A program made the position numbers and the translations under genes. A DNA stretch of 64,000 nt from G963663365 sp963663365 (GTDB lineage: Bacteria; Hinthialibacterota; Hinthialibacteria; Hinthialibacterales; G963663365). Position 1 is the stretch's first letter. Each line of letters opens with the position of its first letter. Below, in pieces: positions 51,976 to 61,333 of this stretch. The DNA lies in assembly GCA_963663365.2 (NCBI GenBank), contig CAXXIH010000001.1, positions 620,001 to 684,000 of the forward strand, read 5' to 3'. A model generated the notes under the pieces. It was not told the origin of the DNA, made no database searches, and saw nothing but the letters and a program-made list of their open reading frames with translations.

Positions 51976-53277
51976 ATGAATGCTTTAAAAGCCGGATTGT
52001 TGATTCCCTTGGGTATTTTAGGTGTCGTTTTTCTCACGTTCGCCGTGCCTATGTGCGGTGAGTCTGCGGCAGGCGATGCACATAGGCTTTATGTAAAAAT
52101 CCGCCATTATGGATTGGGGCCGGGCTCTTGGCATATCTATAGTTCGATGGGAACTTCGCCTAATGGCGATATTTATGCCGGGATATGCAATTATTCCTAC
52201 GCCCAGGGTTTAACGGAAGAACTGAATGGCGCGCATTTGGTTCGCTATAGCCCTCAAGAAGATCGTGTATATGATTTGGGCGATATGCAGGATGTCACCG
52301 GCCAGCGCACGCAAACAACCGCTTACGCCCAATCCAAAATACATACACCTATCCTTTTTGATGCCGATGGCACAGCCTGGTTTGGCACACACAGTGTCGA
52401 GCGGGATTATTTGCCCGGTGGCAAACAGAAACTTTATCCCGATAAGTACCCCGGCGGGCATTGGATTTGTTATGAGCCGGCAAAGAACCGTTTCACGGAT
52501 TTCGGAATTGCCACTCCCGGTGAGTCGATCATGGGCATGGCCTATGATCCGGTCCGCCGGAAAATATTTGGAACCACGCACGAAAAATCTTTGCTCGTTG
52601 AATATGACATCAAGACTCAAACCTCGCTTGTTCGCGCCACCGTCGGCAAATATCCCACCCGGATGATGGCCTATCTGGCTGATGGTTCGATCTACACCTT
52701 TGACGAACGGGGTTGGGTCATACGCTACAATCCTGATAAGCAGACCATTGAAAGAACCGGCCTTCGTATTCCCAATGGCGGCTGTGAAGCGGATTTAATT
52801 TCGGTATTCAGCCTATGCACGGATTCATCCCGAACGCACCTCTATGGCATCTCGACACTGATTGATGAAGTTACGGTCAAAAACCTAATTAAAGGTGGCT
52901 ATCTGTTTGAATTGTCGCTGAGTGATGATGGGAATTTGAATCTTGCTGATCTCGGTAGTGCAAGCGTTGCCGGTGGTACTGTAATCTCGGAAGCCGGACT
53001 CTTCCACGCCATGACAATGGGCATGGATGGTAAAGTCTACTGGACCGCCCCGCAAAAAGACGCACCCGTACATCTGATCTCTTACGATCCGCGTACCGGC
53101 CAAAGGCGGGATTATGGCGAAATGTGGGCGGAGGATAATAGCGCGTATGCCTATGCTATTTTCGCCGCGGCAACAGGGTTGGATGGCAGCCTTTATTGGA
53201 GCGGCCTGCTCAAATCGGACTCTGATAATCGCTGGAATAATGAAGCTGTTCTACTAATCGCCAAGCCGCAGCCTTGA
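51976..53277 (+). CDS. Secreted beta-propeller-like protein, unknown function
   Basis: 433 residues from ATG 51976 (GGGAG about 9 nt upstream; ATG 51967 also possible). Signal peptide LLIPLGILGVVFLTFAVPMCGESAAG. Repeated units (NGDIYAGICNYSY, ARLVRYSP-like HLVRYSPQEDRVYDLG, WICYEPAKNRFTDFG, LVEYDIKTQTSLVR, LISYDPRTGQRRDYG) with a D-x-G ending recur every 45-60 residues, giving a six- or seven-bladed propeller. No catalytic motif identified. Probably co-transcribed with the URO-D-like gene. Could be a glycan lyase or binding protein. Confidence 0.7.
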   Translation: MNALKAGLLIPLGILGVVFLTFAVPMCGESAAGDAHRLYVKIRHYGLGPGSWHIYSSMGTSPNGDIYAGICNYSYAQGLTEELNGAHLVRYSPQEDRVYDLGDMQDVTGQRTQTTAYAQSKIHTPILFDADGTAWFGTHSVERDYLPGGKQKLYPDKYPGGHWICYEPAKNRFTDFGIATPGESIMGMAYDPVRRKIFGTTHEKSLLVEYDIKTQTSLVRATVGKYPTRMMAYLADGSIYTFDERGWVIRYNPDKQTIERTGLRIPNGGCEADLISVFSLCTDSSRTHLYGISTLIDEVTVKNLIKGGYLFELSLSDDGNLNLADLGSASVAGGTVISEAGLFHAMTMGMDGKVYWTAPQKDAPVHLISYDPRTGQRRDYGEMWAEDNSAYAYAIFAAATGLDGSLYWSGLLKSDSDNRWNNEAVLLIAKPQP

Positions 53278-53318
53278 TGGGGAATAGAATCTTGGCGGCG
53301 TTCGATTTTGGGGTACGC

Positions 53319-54149
53319 CTAATCAGCGACGATCTTTCCATAAATCTCCGTAATTGATCCAACGATCTGTGAATCCGGCTCAAGGATCACGGATAGATCT
53401 TTGTCGGTGTATGGAAGATTGTTCAACAGATGGCGCATACAGTTAATGCGAGCGCGCTTTTTATCGTCAGACTTCACAACCGTCCACGGTGCATCGGCTG
53501 TGTCGGTATAGAAGAACATGGCTTCTTTCGCTTCGGTATAGGCGTCCCATTTACCCAGCGATTCACGGTCAATCGGGCTCAGCTTCCATTGTTTCAGTGG
53601 ATCCGTCTTTCTTGAATTGAACCGCCGCAGCTGTTCCTCTTTGCTTACTGAGAACCAGTATTTGAACAGACGGATTCCGTCGTTTACGAGCATTCGTTCC
53701 ACTTGAGGCGCCTGACGCATAAACTCTAGGTACTCGGCCGGAGTGCAAAAGCCCATAACCCGTTCGACACCCGCGCGGTTATACCAAGAACGGTCGAACA
53801 AAACGATCTCGCCTTTGGTAGGCAGGTGTTCGATATAGCGCTGAAAATACCACTGCCCGCGCTCGATATCGTTTGGTTTCTCAAGCGCGATGACACGGGC
53901 GCCGCGGGGATTAAGGTGCTCCATAAAGCGTTTAATCGTTCCTCCTTTTCCCGCCGCGTCCCGTCCCTCAAACAAAATGACAATTCGCTCCCCGGAGCTC
54001 CTGACCCAACTTTGCATTTTTAATAGTTCAATCTGCAATTGAGCCTTTATATTCTCGTACTCCTTACGCTTCATCTTGTCGTCGTAAGGGTAATCCATCT
54101 TGTTCTGTTGTGAATCTTTTTTGATACCTTGAGCCGTTTTTGACGCCAT
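53319..54149 (-). CDS. ppk2: Polyphosphate kinase 2 (class I)
   Basis: 276 residues, GGAG before the start. Walker A FEGRDAAGKGGTIK (61-73), Walker B and catalytic FDRSWYNRAGVERVMGF (118-134), and the lid region near RRFNSRKTDPLKQWKLSPIDRE are as in PPK2 enzymes, which transfer phosphate between polyphosphate and nucleoside diphosphates. Single-domain length agrees with class I. Cytoplasmic. Convergent with the propeller gene 41 bp away; no ppx or ppk1 neighbour. Confidence 0.93.
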   Translation of the reverse strand: MASKTAQGIKKDSQQNKMDYPYDDKMKRKEYENIKAQLQIELLKMQSWVRSSGERIVILFEGRDAAGKGGTIKRFMEHLNPRGARVIALEKPNDIERGQWYFQRYIEHLPTKGEIVLFDRSWYNRAGVERVMGFCTPAEYLEFMRQAPQVERMLVNDGIRLFKYWFSVSKEEQLRRFNSRKTDPLKQWKLSPIDRESLGKWDAYTEAKEAMFFYTDTADAPWTVVKSDDKKRARINCMRHLLNNLPYTDKDLSVILEPDSQIVGSITEIYGKIVAD

Positions 54150-54734
54150 CGTTACTCAACTCCTGCCAGCCGGACTGGACTGTCGCAGTATCGTCTATTC
54201 CTGCAGACAGACATTCATCCCGCCTCGCTGAATAACCCGGATGTGCCTGAGGAATTAAATCGTCACTACGATCATCCTGGCTGAGGCTGCCATTTCGATT
54301 GTAGCGCAGGTTAGGCAGCGTTGCCACACCACTGAAAAAGCAATGCAGGGATTCTTTAAAGCCCCAAAAGGGGATGGGCGGATTTCAGCCGGGCTGTAAT
54401 TCTTTACCGGAGTTTATGATGAGAGCACCCCCGGTTTCAACCGGTATTGTTGAAATCCATAGAGTTCTGGTTGTTGCGATCCGTACTCATTGATGGCGTC
54501 TTGTCTGACAAAGTCAATTGAAACATGGACATCTCTCCGCAATCGGATATAAGGGAGATCAATTCATTAGAATGATATTTACCCCGATAGGTGCTACGCT
54601 AATATGCGTTTTATTCGCAACAGCAAAAATGTTTCATTGCAAACGGTTTATTGGCCTGATGAATCTCCGAGATGAAGAAGCGGATTATCTTGAATTGACT
54701 TCGCGTGTGATGGGGCGGCTTTAGGAAGATAAAT
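54150..54734. other. Gene-poor interval upstream of the histidine kinase
   Basis: 585 bp. A possible 50-codon ORF runs 54572-54724 with one hydrophobic segment and a ribosome-like GGGAG 14 nt upstream; support is weak and it is not called as a gene. GCCCC-AAAA-GGGG near 54361-54373 is a short dyad. Confidence 0.4.
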
Positions 54735-57287
54735 ATGGAAGATGTTTTTATTCCGTCTGTCTTTATCATTTCCCCTATAGTGCTGGGCATATTGCATATG
54801 CTGATTTTCCTGTTCCGGCCCCGGAACCGTGAGTATTTATATGCCGCGTTATTTTTTGCCTCTTATGGCGCTACGATCTGTGCGGACGAATTTAGCACCC
54901 AGGCACTTACTTATCAGCTATGGTTGCTCAGCGGCTTTTTTATTCTTCTGTTTTTGTATTCATTGAACACGGCTCCAAAACCAATCCAGTTTTGGGGCTA
55001 TTGTATTGCCGCCGCTTTGGTTGCTCTTTCACTCTCGTTTATTCCGGGGCCGTTACCATCCTTTGCCTTTAACATCCTGATGCTTTGTATGATGGTCGAA
55101 CTGGGAAGGATTGTCGTTGATAGCGTCCGCAAAAAAGTGGATGGATTCTGGATTATTGCCATCGGTGCAAGCGCCGCATTGGCTGTGCAAGGTTGGGAGG
55201 TCCTTGCCGATTTGACACCGCTTGAATTCATACCCATTCGTGACACCAGCGAGTGGGTCATGATATTCCTGTTTTTGACAATGGCCGGCTATCTCTCTTT
55301 TCGTTTTGCGTTGGCATCGGCCACCATTGAAAAGTTAAACAAAGAATTGGAGGAACGCGTTCAGCATAGGACCGCACAACTTAAAGAAGCGAACAAGCAG
55401 TTGATGTTCACCCAATTTGCCGTCGAACACGGCGCGGATGGTGCATTTTGGGTTGCTGACGATGCCAGCTTACTAAATGTTAACGAATCGGCCTGCGTAT
55501 CCTTGGGCTATTCACGTGAGGAACTTCTCCGCATGAAAATCCAGGATATCGATCCGGATATTTCGACTGATGCCTGGCATGATTTATGGAAACGGGTCAC
55601 AGAAAGCGGTTCGTTAATATTTGAATCGCGCCACCGTAGAACAGACGGTTCGGTTTTTCCGGTTGAGGTCATATGCAATCATGTGAATATCGATGGTTGT
55701 GAATACTGTTGCTCATTCGTTCGCGATATAACCGCGCGAAAAGAGGCGGAGACGGCGCTCCGTGAAAGTGAACAGCGGTTCCGAAATGTTGTCGAATCCT
55801 CGCCAATGGGTATTCATCTTTTTGATCTGCACGCTGATGGGCAATTGGTGCTAAACCGGGCCAATCACTCCGCTGGCATGATTCTTGGCATTGATCATGG
55901 CCCGCTAATTGGAAAAACGATCGAAGAGGCTTTCCCTTTAGTTTGCGAAACAGAAATTCCCGATGCCTTCCGGCATGTGGCCCGCAATGGAGGGCGGTGG
56001 AATACGGAATATGTTAAATACCGAAGCGAGCATATTAACAGCGCCTTCGATCTCTATGCCTTCCAAAATACGCCTGGCTCCGTTGTGGTTATGTTCCTCG
56101 ATATAACCAGGAGAAAACAGGCCGAAGAAGAAAGGGAAAAACTGGAAGCTCAACTGCGCCAAGCCCAAAAGATGGAAGCGGTCGGTCAGCTGGCTGGGGG
56201 AATCGCTCATGATTTCAATAATTTATTGCAGGCAATTTCAGGGTACACCCAGCTGGGTATGTCCGGGCTCGAAAAGGACGACAAACGTTACCTCAATCTT
56301 ATCCAAGTAAAAAAAGCCGCGGACCGCGCGAGCGAACTTGTTCACCAACTTTTGGCATTTGGACGACAGGAATTTTTGGCGCCCAAAGTTGTAAATCTCA
56401 ATCGGCTGATTTCCGATTTCATAAGCATGATTCAGCGTCTTATTGGCGAAGACATCAGCCTTTCTTTGGAGCAACAACGAGAAATTCGCCATGTCTGCGT
56501 CGACTCCGGAATGATTCAACAGGTTCTAATTAATCTGTGTTTGAACGCCCGGGATGCGATGCCCGGTGGTGGATGCATTACGATTGCCACAAAAGATATT
56601 GAAATCGATCCGAATTTTTGTTTGGCGCACCCGTGGGCGGAGGTGGGTGAATATGTTCTTTTAAGCGTTCGCGATACGGGGTGTGGTATTCCGGAAGATA
56701 CCATTGGGAAGATTTTTGAACCGTTTTTTACAACCAAAGAAGTCGGCAAAGGATCGGGCTTGGGATTGTCTATGGTCTATGGGATTCTCAAGCAGCATGG
56801 GGCACTGATTGATGTACAAAGCCGTAAAGATGAAGGCACCGAATTCCTAATTTATTTTCCTGCATCGGATGGAAAAGAATCCATTGCTCCACATGAACCG
56901 GTTGCCGGTTGCCCGTTGGGAAATGAAATGGTGTTGGTTGCCGAAGATGAAGAGTCGGTTCGCGAATTGACATGCGAATTTTTACGTGATCATGGTTATG
57001 GGGTGATCGAGGCCCGGGATGGATTAGAGGCGCTCTCCGTTTTTCAGGATAATTCTGAAAGTGTTGACTTGGCAATGTTGGATATCGTGATGCCTCAACT
57101 TGGCGGACAGGCTCTGGCTTCGCGTATTCGTTCCAAACGTCCGGATCTGCCGATTCTTTTTTGTAGTGGTTATAGCCCCGATAAATTGGAAACGGACTTC
57201 GTGCAGGAAAAGAATGTACGTGTTATTCAGAAACCGTATGAATACCCGAATTTGCTGCAAAGCATCCGGGATCTTTTGGATTCCTAG
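54735..57287 (+). CDS. Hybrid sensor histidine kinase with 7-TM N-terminus, two PAS domains and receiver
   Basis: 850 residues; AGGAAG before ATG. About seven membrane helices (1-195), coiled coil (203-235), PAS1 (about 236-345, with SLGYSREELLRMKIQDIDPD), PAS2 (about 350-465), HisKA with H492 (GGIAHDFNNLL), HATPase with NLCLNARDAMPGGG, DTGCGIPE and GSGLGLSM, and a C-terminal receiver with phospho-acceptor D783 (AMLDIVMP). The DFNNLL H-box type transfers phosphate to its own receiver. No separate response regulator is next to it, so output may be by a distant protein or by phosphorelay. The ligand is sensed through the membrane part or PAS. Confidence 0.92.
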   Translation: MEDVFIPSVFIISPIVLGILHMLIFLFRPRNREYLYAALFFASYGATICADEFSTQALTYQLWLLSGFFILLFLYSLNTAPKPIQFWGYCIAAALVALSLSFIPGPLPSFAFNILMLCMMVELGRIVVDSVRKKVDGFWIIAIGASAALAVQGWEVLADLTPLEFIPIRDTSEWVMIFLFLTMAGYLSFRFALASATIEKLNKELEERVQHRTAQLKEANKQLMFTQFAVEHGADGAFWVADDASLLNVNESACVSLGYSREELLRMKIQDIDPDISTDAWHDLWKRVTESGSLIFESRHRRTDGSVFPVEVICNHVNIDGCEYCCSFVRDITARKEAETALRESEQRFRNVVESSPMGIHLFDLHADGQLVLNRANHSAGMILGIDHGPLIGKTIEEAFPLVCETEIPDAFRHVARNGGRWNTEYVKYRSEHINSAFDLYAFQNTPGSVVVMFLDITRRKQAEEEREKLEAQLRQAQKMEAVGQLAGGIAHDFNNLLQAISGYTQLGMSGLEKDDKRYLNLIQVKKAADRASELVHQLLAFGRQEFLAPKVVNLNRLISDFISMIQRLIGEDISLSLEQQREIRHVCVDSGMIQQVLINLCLNARDAMPGGGCITIATKDIEIDPNFCLAHPWAEVGEYVLLSVRDTGCGIPEDTIGKIFEPFFTTKEVGKGSGLGLSMVYGILKQHGALIDVQSRKDEGTEFLIYFPASDGKESIAPHEPVAGCPLGNEMVLVAEDEESVRELTCEFLRDHGYGVIEARDGLEALSVFQDNSESVDLAMLDIVMPQLGGQALASRIRSKRPDLPILFCSGYSPDKLETDFVQEKNVRVIQKPYEYPNLLQSIRDLLDS

Positions 57288-57382
57288 TTTGCTATTCCTG
57301 CTGAACTTCTGTTTTTAATATTTTTATGGCCTGGAGACAATCCGTTTAAGGTATGGTATGGTCCTGTTTCGGCATGACCTTT

Positions 57383-57512
57383 GAAGTGGTTTCAATACAC
57401 CGGCTCATAAATAGTCAGGGGAGCGAATCTCCCGATGAGCCGCTGTTTTTGCACCTTCCGCATCAGCTTGGTATAGCCCTGTTTTTTCGGAAAGGTGTTT
57501 TGAAAACACTTC
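57383..57512. mobile_element. Small non-coding element with terminal inverted repeats, copy 2
   Basis: GAAGTGGTTTCAATACACC (57383-57401) and GGTGTTTTGAAAACACTTC (57494-57512) are inverted repeats with two mismatches over 19 bases. Interior GGGGAGCGAATCTCCCGATGAGCCG matches copy 1 at 50634. Lies between the kinase and the symporter gene, ending 51 bp before the latter. Confidence 0.6.
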
Positions 57513-57563
57513 TAGTCTGATGTTGCGTGGCGATAAAACAAAAAACTTTCCAGAAGGTGCAAG

Positions 57564-59372
57564 ATGACAGTCATCGATTATATTGTTCTCGCAGTATATA
57601 TTTTGATGGTCGTTTTGGTCGGATTTGTAATGCAATGGCGGGCCAAACATGGTATTGAAGCCTATTTTCTTGGCCAGCGCTCCTTGCCTTGGTGGGCGCT
57701 GGGGGCCTCGGGCATGGCCTCCAATCTCGATGTCACCGGGACAATGATCAATACCGCTTTCATCTTCGCCTTAGGGATTAGCGGATTCTTTATTGAAATA
57801 CGCGGCGGTGTTGTGCTCGTAATGGGCTTTCTTATGGTTTTTATGGGGAAATGGAACCGCCGCTCTCAGGTGATGACTCTCGCCGAATGGATGCACTTTC
57901 GGTTCGGAAGCGGCAAAGAAGGAAATCTCGCGCGATTGATTGCAGCCGTTACTTCACTGATAACCACAACCGCCATGGTTACGTATTTCGCTGTTGGATC
58001 AGGAAAATTCATCGGCGAATTTTTAGGTATCCCTGATTTCTGGGGAATGCCTTCGCAGTTTTGGGCTTCATCGTTGATGATTGTCTTGGCCATGATCTAT
58101 ACCGTCGCCAGTGGACTCTATGGTGTGGTCTGGACCGATGTGTTCCAAGGATTTTTAATTTTCGGCGTAATCGTATATATCTGTTTTATATCGGTAACAC
58201 AATATGCGCTTCCTGAGTCTTTCTCTGTCTCGGTCCCCATGCGTGATGCGACGTTTCAGACGATTGAAACTACACGGGATGCGTGGACCAACATCGTTCC
58301 CAATTGGCGCCTTGATATGCCCGAAGGAAGCGAATACTCGATTTATAATCTTTTTGGAATCGCGATCCTCTTTTACTTCTTCCGTACGGTAACGGAGGGA
58401 TGCGGTGGAACACAAGGCTATATGCTGCAGCGTTATTTGGCTGCGCGAAGCGACCGTGATGCGGGTTTATTGTCGTTGTTGTGGACTACCTTGCTTGCCT
58501 TTCGTTGGCCGTTCATTGCGGCCGTAGCCATTATCGCAATTGCCAAAGGCGGTGGAAATACGGTCGAAGATCCTGAAATGGTATTGCCTTACGTCATTAA
58601 TTCGATCATCCCCATCGGGATTAAAGGCTTGGTTGTAGCGGGGCTGATGGCGGCCGCGATGTCGACCTTCGACTCCACAGTCAATGCCGGAGCCTCATAT
58701 TGGGTGCGTGATATTTATCAAGCCTTCATCAATCCGCAGGCGGATAACAAGCAGCTCTTGCGCCATAGCCGTTGGGCCTCTGTTGTTATTGTATTGACCG
58801 GCCTTTTTTGCAGTCTCCTGATTCGCAATATCAATGATATTTGGGGATGGCTGACAATGAGCATCGGAGGGGGATTGCTTATACCGCTTCTGATCCGCTG
58901 GTACTGGTGGCGTCTCAATGGCTATGGATTTGCCATTGGCATGGGTGCCGGCATGATCGCCGCATTGGTTCAAAAGATGTTCTTTGGCGGTATCCCCGAG
59001 TATGCCGCCTTTCTGTTCTCTGCTTCAATCTCTTTTATCTTCTTGGTATGGGGAACCTACAAAACCACACCCACTGAGCGTCCCGTACTTGAGAATTTCT
59101 ATAAGGTCACGAGACCTTGTGGATTCTGGCGTCCCATCCGTGAGGGGCTGTCCACGCGTTTTGTGCAGGAACTGGACGCCGAAAATAAACGCGATTTTGT
59201 CGCTCTGCTTTGCGCCGTGCCGTGGCAATTGGTTTTGTTCTTAATGCTTATGGCGGCGGTAATGCGGCGTTGGGATAATTTCTCCATCCTTTTTGTTTTG
59301 TTTGCCCTATTCTCCTGCGGCCTTTATTTCTTCTGGTACAGGTATCTCTCGTCGGAAGTTAAGGCTGATTAG
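57564..59372 (+). CDS. Sodium:solute symporter (SSS family), paralogue 2
   Basis: 602 residues; AAGGTG 6 nt before ATG. About 13-14 helices: MTVIDYIVLAVYILMVVLVGFVM, then GIEAYFLGQRSLPWWALGASGMASNLDVTGTM (SSS signature), IPIGIKGLVVAGLMAAAMSTFDSTVNAGASY (Na+ site segment). The soluble FYKVTRPCGFWRPIRE loop and a C-terminal pair of helices are shared with the paralogue at 10898. Substrate unknown; the neighbouring hybrid kinase might sense or regulate its solute (inference from order only). Confidence 0.92.
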   Translation: MTVIDYIVLAVYILMVVLVGFVMQWRAKHGIEAYFLGQRSLPWWALGASGMASNLDVTGTMINTAFIFALGISGFFIEIRGGVVLVMGFLMVFMGKWNRRSQVMTLAEWMHFRFGSGKEGNLARLIAAVTSLITTTAMVTYFAVGSGKFIGEFLGIPDFWGMPSQFWASSLMIVLAMIYTVASGLYGVVWTDVFQGFLIFGVIVYICFISVTQYALPESFSVSVPMRDATFQTIETTRDAWTNIVPNWRLDMPEGSEYSIYNLFGIAILFYFFRTVTEGCGGTQGYMLQRYLAARSDRDAGLLSLLWTTLLAFRWPFIAAVAIIAIAKGGGNTVEDPEMVLPYVINSIIPIGIKGLVVAGLMAAAMSTFDSTVNAGASYWVRDIYQAFINPQADNKQLLRHSRWASVVIVLTGLFCSLLIRNINDIWGWLTMSIGGGLLIPLLIRWYWWRLNGYGFAIGMGAGMIAALVQKMFFGGIPEYAAFLFSASISFIFLVWGTYKTTPTERPVLENFYKVTRPCGFWRPIREGLSTRFVQELDAENKRDFVALLCAVPWQLVLFLMLMAAVMRRWDNFSILFVLFALFSCGLYFFWYRYLSSEVKAD

Positions 59373-59465
59373 GGCAGGTTTCAAAGCGCCGTCTTATATA
59401 AATGGGCAGGGAAACGCAAACCTATTGCCGAGCCGTTGTTTGTAATACATACATACGTATCTACC

Positions 59466-59619
59466 CATCCATCAACCCTCTCAAAAATCCACACCAAGCA
59501 CTGAAAGTGCGTCGCATGCCTTAGCCCAGGCTAGAGCCCGAGCATGCCACCGGCAGGCGAAGGGCGTCAGCCTGGGATACCGTCCCCCCAAATCCTAAGC
59601 GCTGTAAGTGCGAGGCAAA
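59466..59619. repeat. Three-hairpin intergenic element, copy 4
   Basis: Stem 1 GCACT-GAA-AGTGC (59498-59510). Stem 2 CCCAGGCT (59525-59532) with AGCCTGGG (59569-59576). Stem 3 GCGCT-GTA-AGTGC (59599-59611, one G-T pair), continuing as CGAGGCAAA. It follows a fragment of the inverted-repeat family at 59378-59440. Confidence 0.8.
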
Positions 59620-59649
59620 TCTATCTGTTCTACTTTCACCTATCTACTC

Positions 59650-59770
59650 TCTCCTTTCTCGCCGCCAACGGCGGCGTGCAGGGTGCTGGCCAAATATATC
59701 TTACGTACACACCCCGAAATCGTGAGTCCCGCCACGGCGAGATCCACGGCGGTCACGCCGCGGGGGGGCT
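59650..59770. repeat. GCAGGGTGC...GAAATCGTG intergenic module, copy D, overlapping a gene end
   Basis: CTCTCCTTTCTCGCCGCC with GGCGGC, TGCAGGGTGC (59677-59686), CGAAATCGTGAG, and GATCCACGGCGGTCACGCCG, the last shared with copy A. The final part codes the last residues and stop of the permease gene on the minus strand. Confidence 0.75.
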
Positions 59771-61135
59771 GGGCCAAATCCGCTGTGTAATCCAATACAC
59801 CGGAAGTCCGGCTAACAGGATCAAGCAACAGATCACCGCTGCTTGCGGATCGTAATTAAGTGCGCTGTAAATCAAGAAGGCGCATGTCCCCGCAAATACC
59901 AAGGGCACAAAAGGATAGCCGAAAACACGATACGGACGTTCGATGCCGGGATCACGCCGGCGCAATACAATCACAGCCATACTCGATGCGAAATAGAATG
60001 AATAAACCGCCGATGCCGTGTACAGAACGGTTCGCATAAAAGAGCCCAAAACCAAAATCAATATGATCGTAATTGCGGCCTGAATGATAAGCGCCCAGAT
60101 GGGTGTTCCGGTTTTCGAATTCCAGTGGCCCAAATAGTTGAAAATACGATGCTCACTTCCCAATGCATAGGAAATTCGGGCTCCCGTAAAAATTAAGCCG
60201 TTCACCGCTCCCAAGGCGGAGATACAGACCAATGCGCTGATTACACGTCCTCCTGTGGCCGGAAACACTGTTGAAACCGTATCGGTCGCGACCGCTTCGG
60301 AATTGGCCATTCCCGCATGCCCCAATGCATACAGAAATGCACCGTTTGCCAGGAGATAAAGAATGGTGACTGAAACCGCGCCGAGTACCAAAGCCCGGAC
60401 GATATTCCGGTTCGGATCTTTCACCTCCGCGGCGACATAGACCATTTCGTTCCAACCCCCAAAGGTAAAGAGAACCAAAATCAACGCCACGCTGACCGGC
60501 AAATTAGTATGGGTGGGGGCGGCTGGTGCCGCCTCGGATGAGCCGGGCCAAATAAAAGCGACGCCGATGATCATCAATAGACCAAGCACTTTGGCCGTCG
60601 TTAATAAATTCTGCGCCCATTTTCCTTCACGGACTCCGACGATGTTGATGATGGTGAAGATGAGAGTCGCGCCGCTGGCGTACAGAATCCGGGCATAGGG
60701 AGAATCAGTATCTTGAAAGGGATTGAAAATTGTCTGGGCATAGGTCGCGAAAGCGAAAGCCATGACGGCAATATCACCCGGACGGACAATTACCAATTGC
60801 ACCCAGCCGAACAAAAATCCCGCCCAACGGCCATAGGCGCGGTTAAGATAAACATAGTCCCCGCCTTCTCGTGGGTAGGTCGTTGCCAATTCCGCGTAAC
60901 TCATTGCACCGCAAAGAGATAGCGCTCCTCCAAGTGCCCAAATCGCCAATACAGCCCATACATGATTGAATCCCTTGGCGATGTCCGGAGCCATCTGATA
61001 GAGCCCGGCTCCGATAATGATACCGACGATGAGGCAGGTCGAATCGAACAAGGAAAGGGATTTGGTGGGGGCAATCTTTGTTGTCACTTGCGGATTCTCA
61101 AGATTCTCAAGGGGATGAATCACAGTATTGAGCAC
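59753..61135 (-). CDS. APC-family amino acid permease
   Basis: About 460 residues and 12 helices. The first helix has the APC signature DSTCLIVGIIIGAGLYQM, followed by GGALSLCGAMSYAELATTYPREGGDYVYLNRAYG and the FTFGGWNEMVYVAAEVKDPNRNI block. Resembles the LAT/serine-threonine exchanger-type subgroup. The GTG at 61135 is a working start; a GTG at 61123 and an upstream ATG at 61237 are alternatives. The last residues (about WPSPPAA) and the stop codon lie in an intergenic repeat, so the original C-terminus may have been replaced. Confidence 0.85.
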   Translation of the reverse strand: MLNTVIHPLENLENPQVTTKIAPTKSLSLFDSTCLIVGIIIGAGLYQMAPDIAKGFNHVWAVLAIWALGGALSLCGAMSYAELATTYPREGGDYVYLNRAYGRWAGFLFGWVQLVIVRPGDIAVMAFAFATYAQTIFNPFQDTDSPYARILYASGATLIFTIINIVGVREGKWAQNLLTTAKVLGLLMIIGVAFIWPGSSEAAPAAPTHTNLPVSVALILVLFTFGGWNEMVYVAAEVKDPNRNIVRALVLGAVSVTILYLLANGAFLYALGHAGMANSEAVATDTVSTVFPATGGRVISALVCISALGAVNGLIFTGARISYALGSEHRIFNYLGHWNSKTGTPIWALIIQAAITIILILVLGSFMRTVLYTASAVYSFYFASSMAVIVLRRRDPGIERPYRVFGYPFVPLVFAGTCAFLIYSALNYDPQAAVICCLILLAGLPVYWITQRIWPSPPAA

Positions 61136-61333
61136 GATACCGCTGCTTAACAACCGGGGAATGGCGAAAATGCCCGCGGGGAGGCAGTGCCGACGCACGC
61201 AATTCTTAAAAAGCCATTTAATTTTTCTGCAATACATAAGCCGAACCGGCGTTCTACCTGTGTGGGCGTAGAAGCCCGGGAGTCCTTGCCTGAATGAATG
61301 GCAATTGAAATCGACGCTAATGAGGAGTCGGAA

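Noticed and set aside
54518..54724. 68-codon ORF just before the histidine kinase
   Set aside because: TTG start without a ribosome site; only the 3' 50 codons look plausible and support is weak, so it is mentioned in the region entry only.
5797..59619. CRISPR array interpretation of the recurring hairpin elements
   Set aside because: Copies are single, far apart and not separated by uniform spacers; no cas gene is present.
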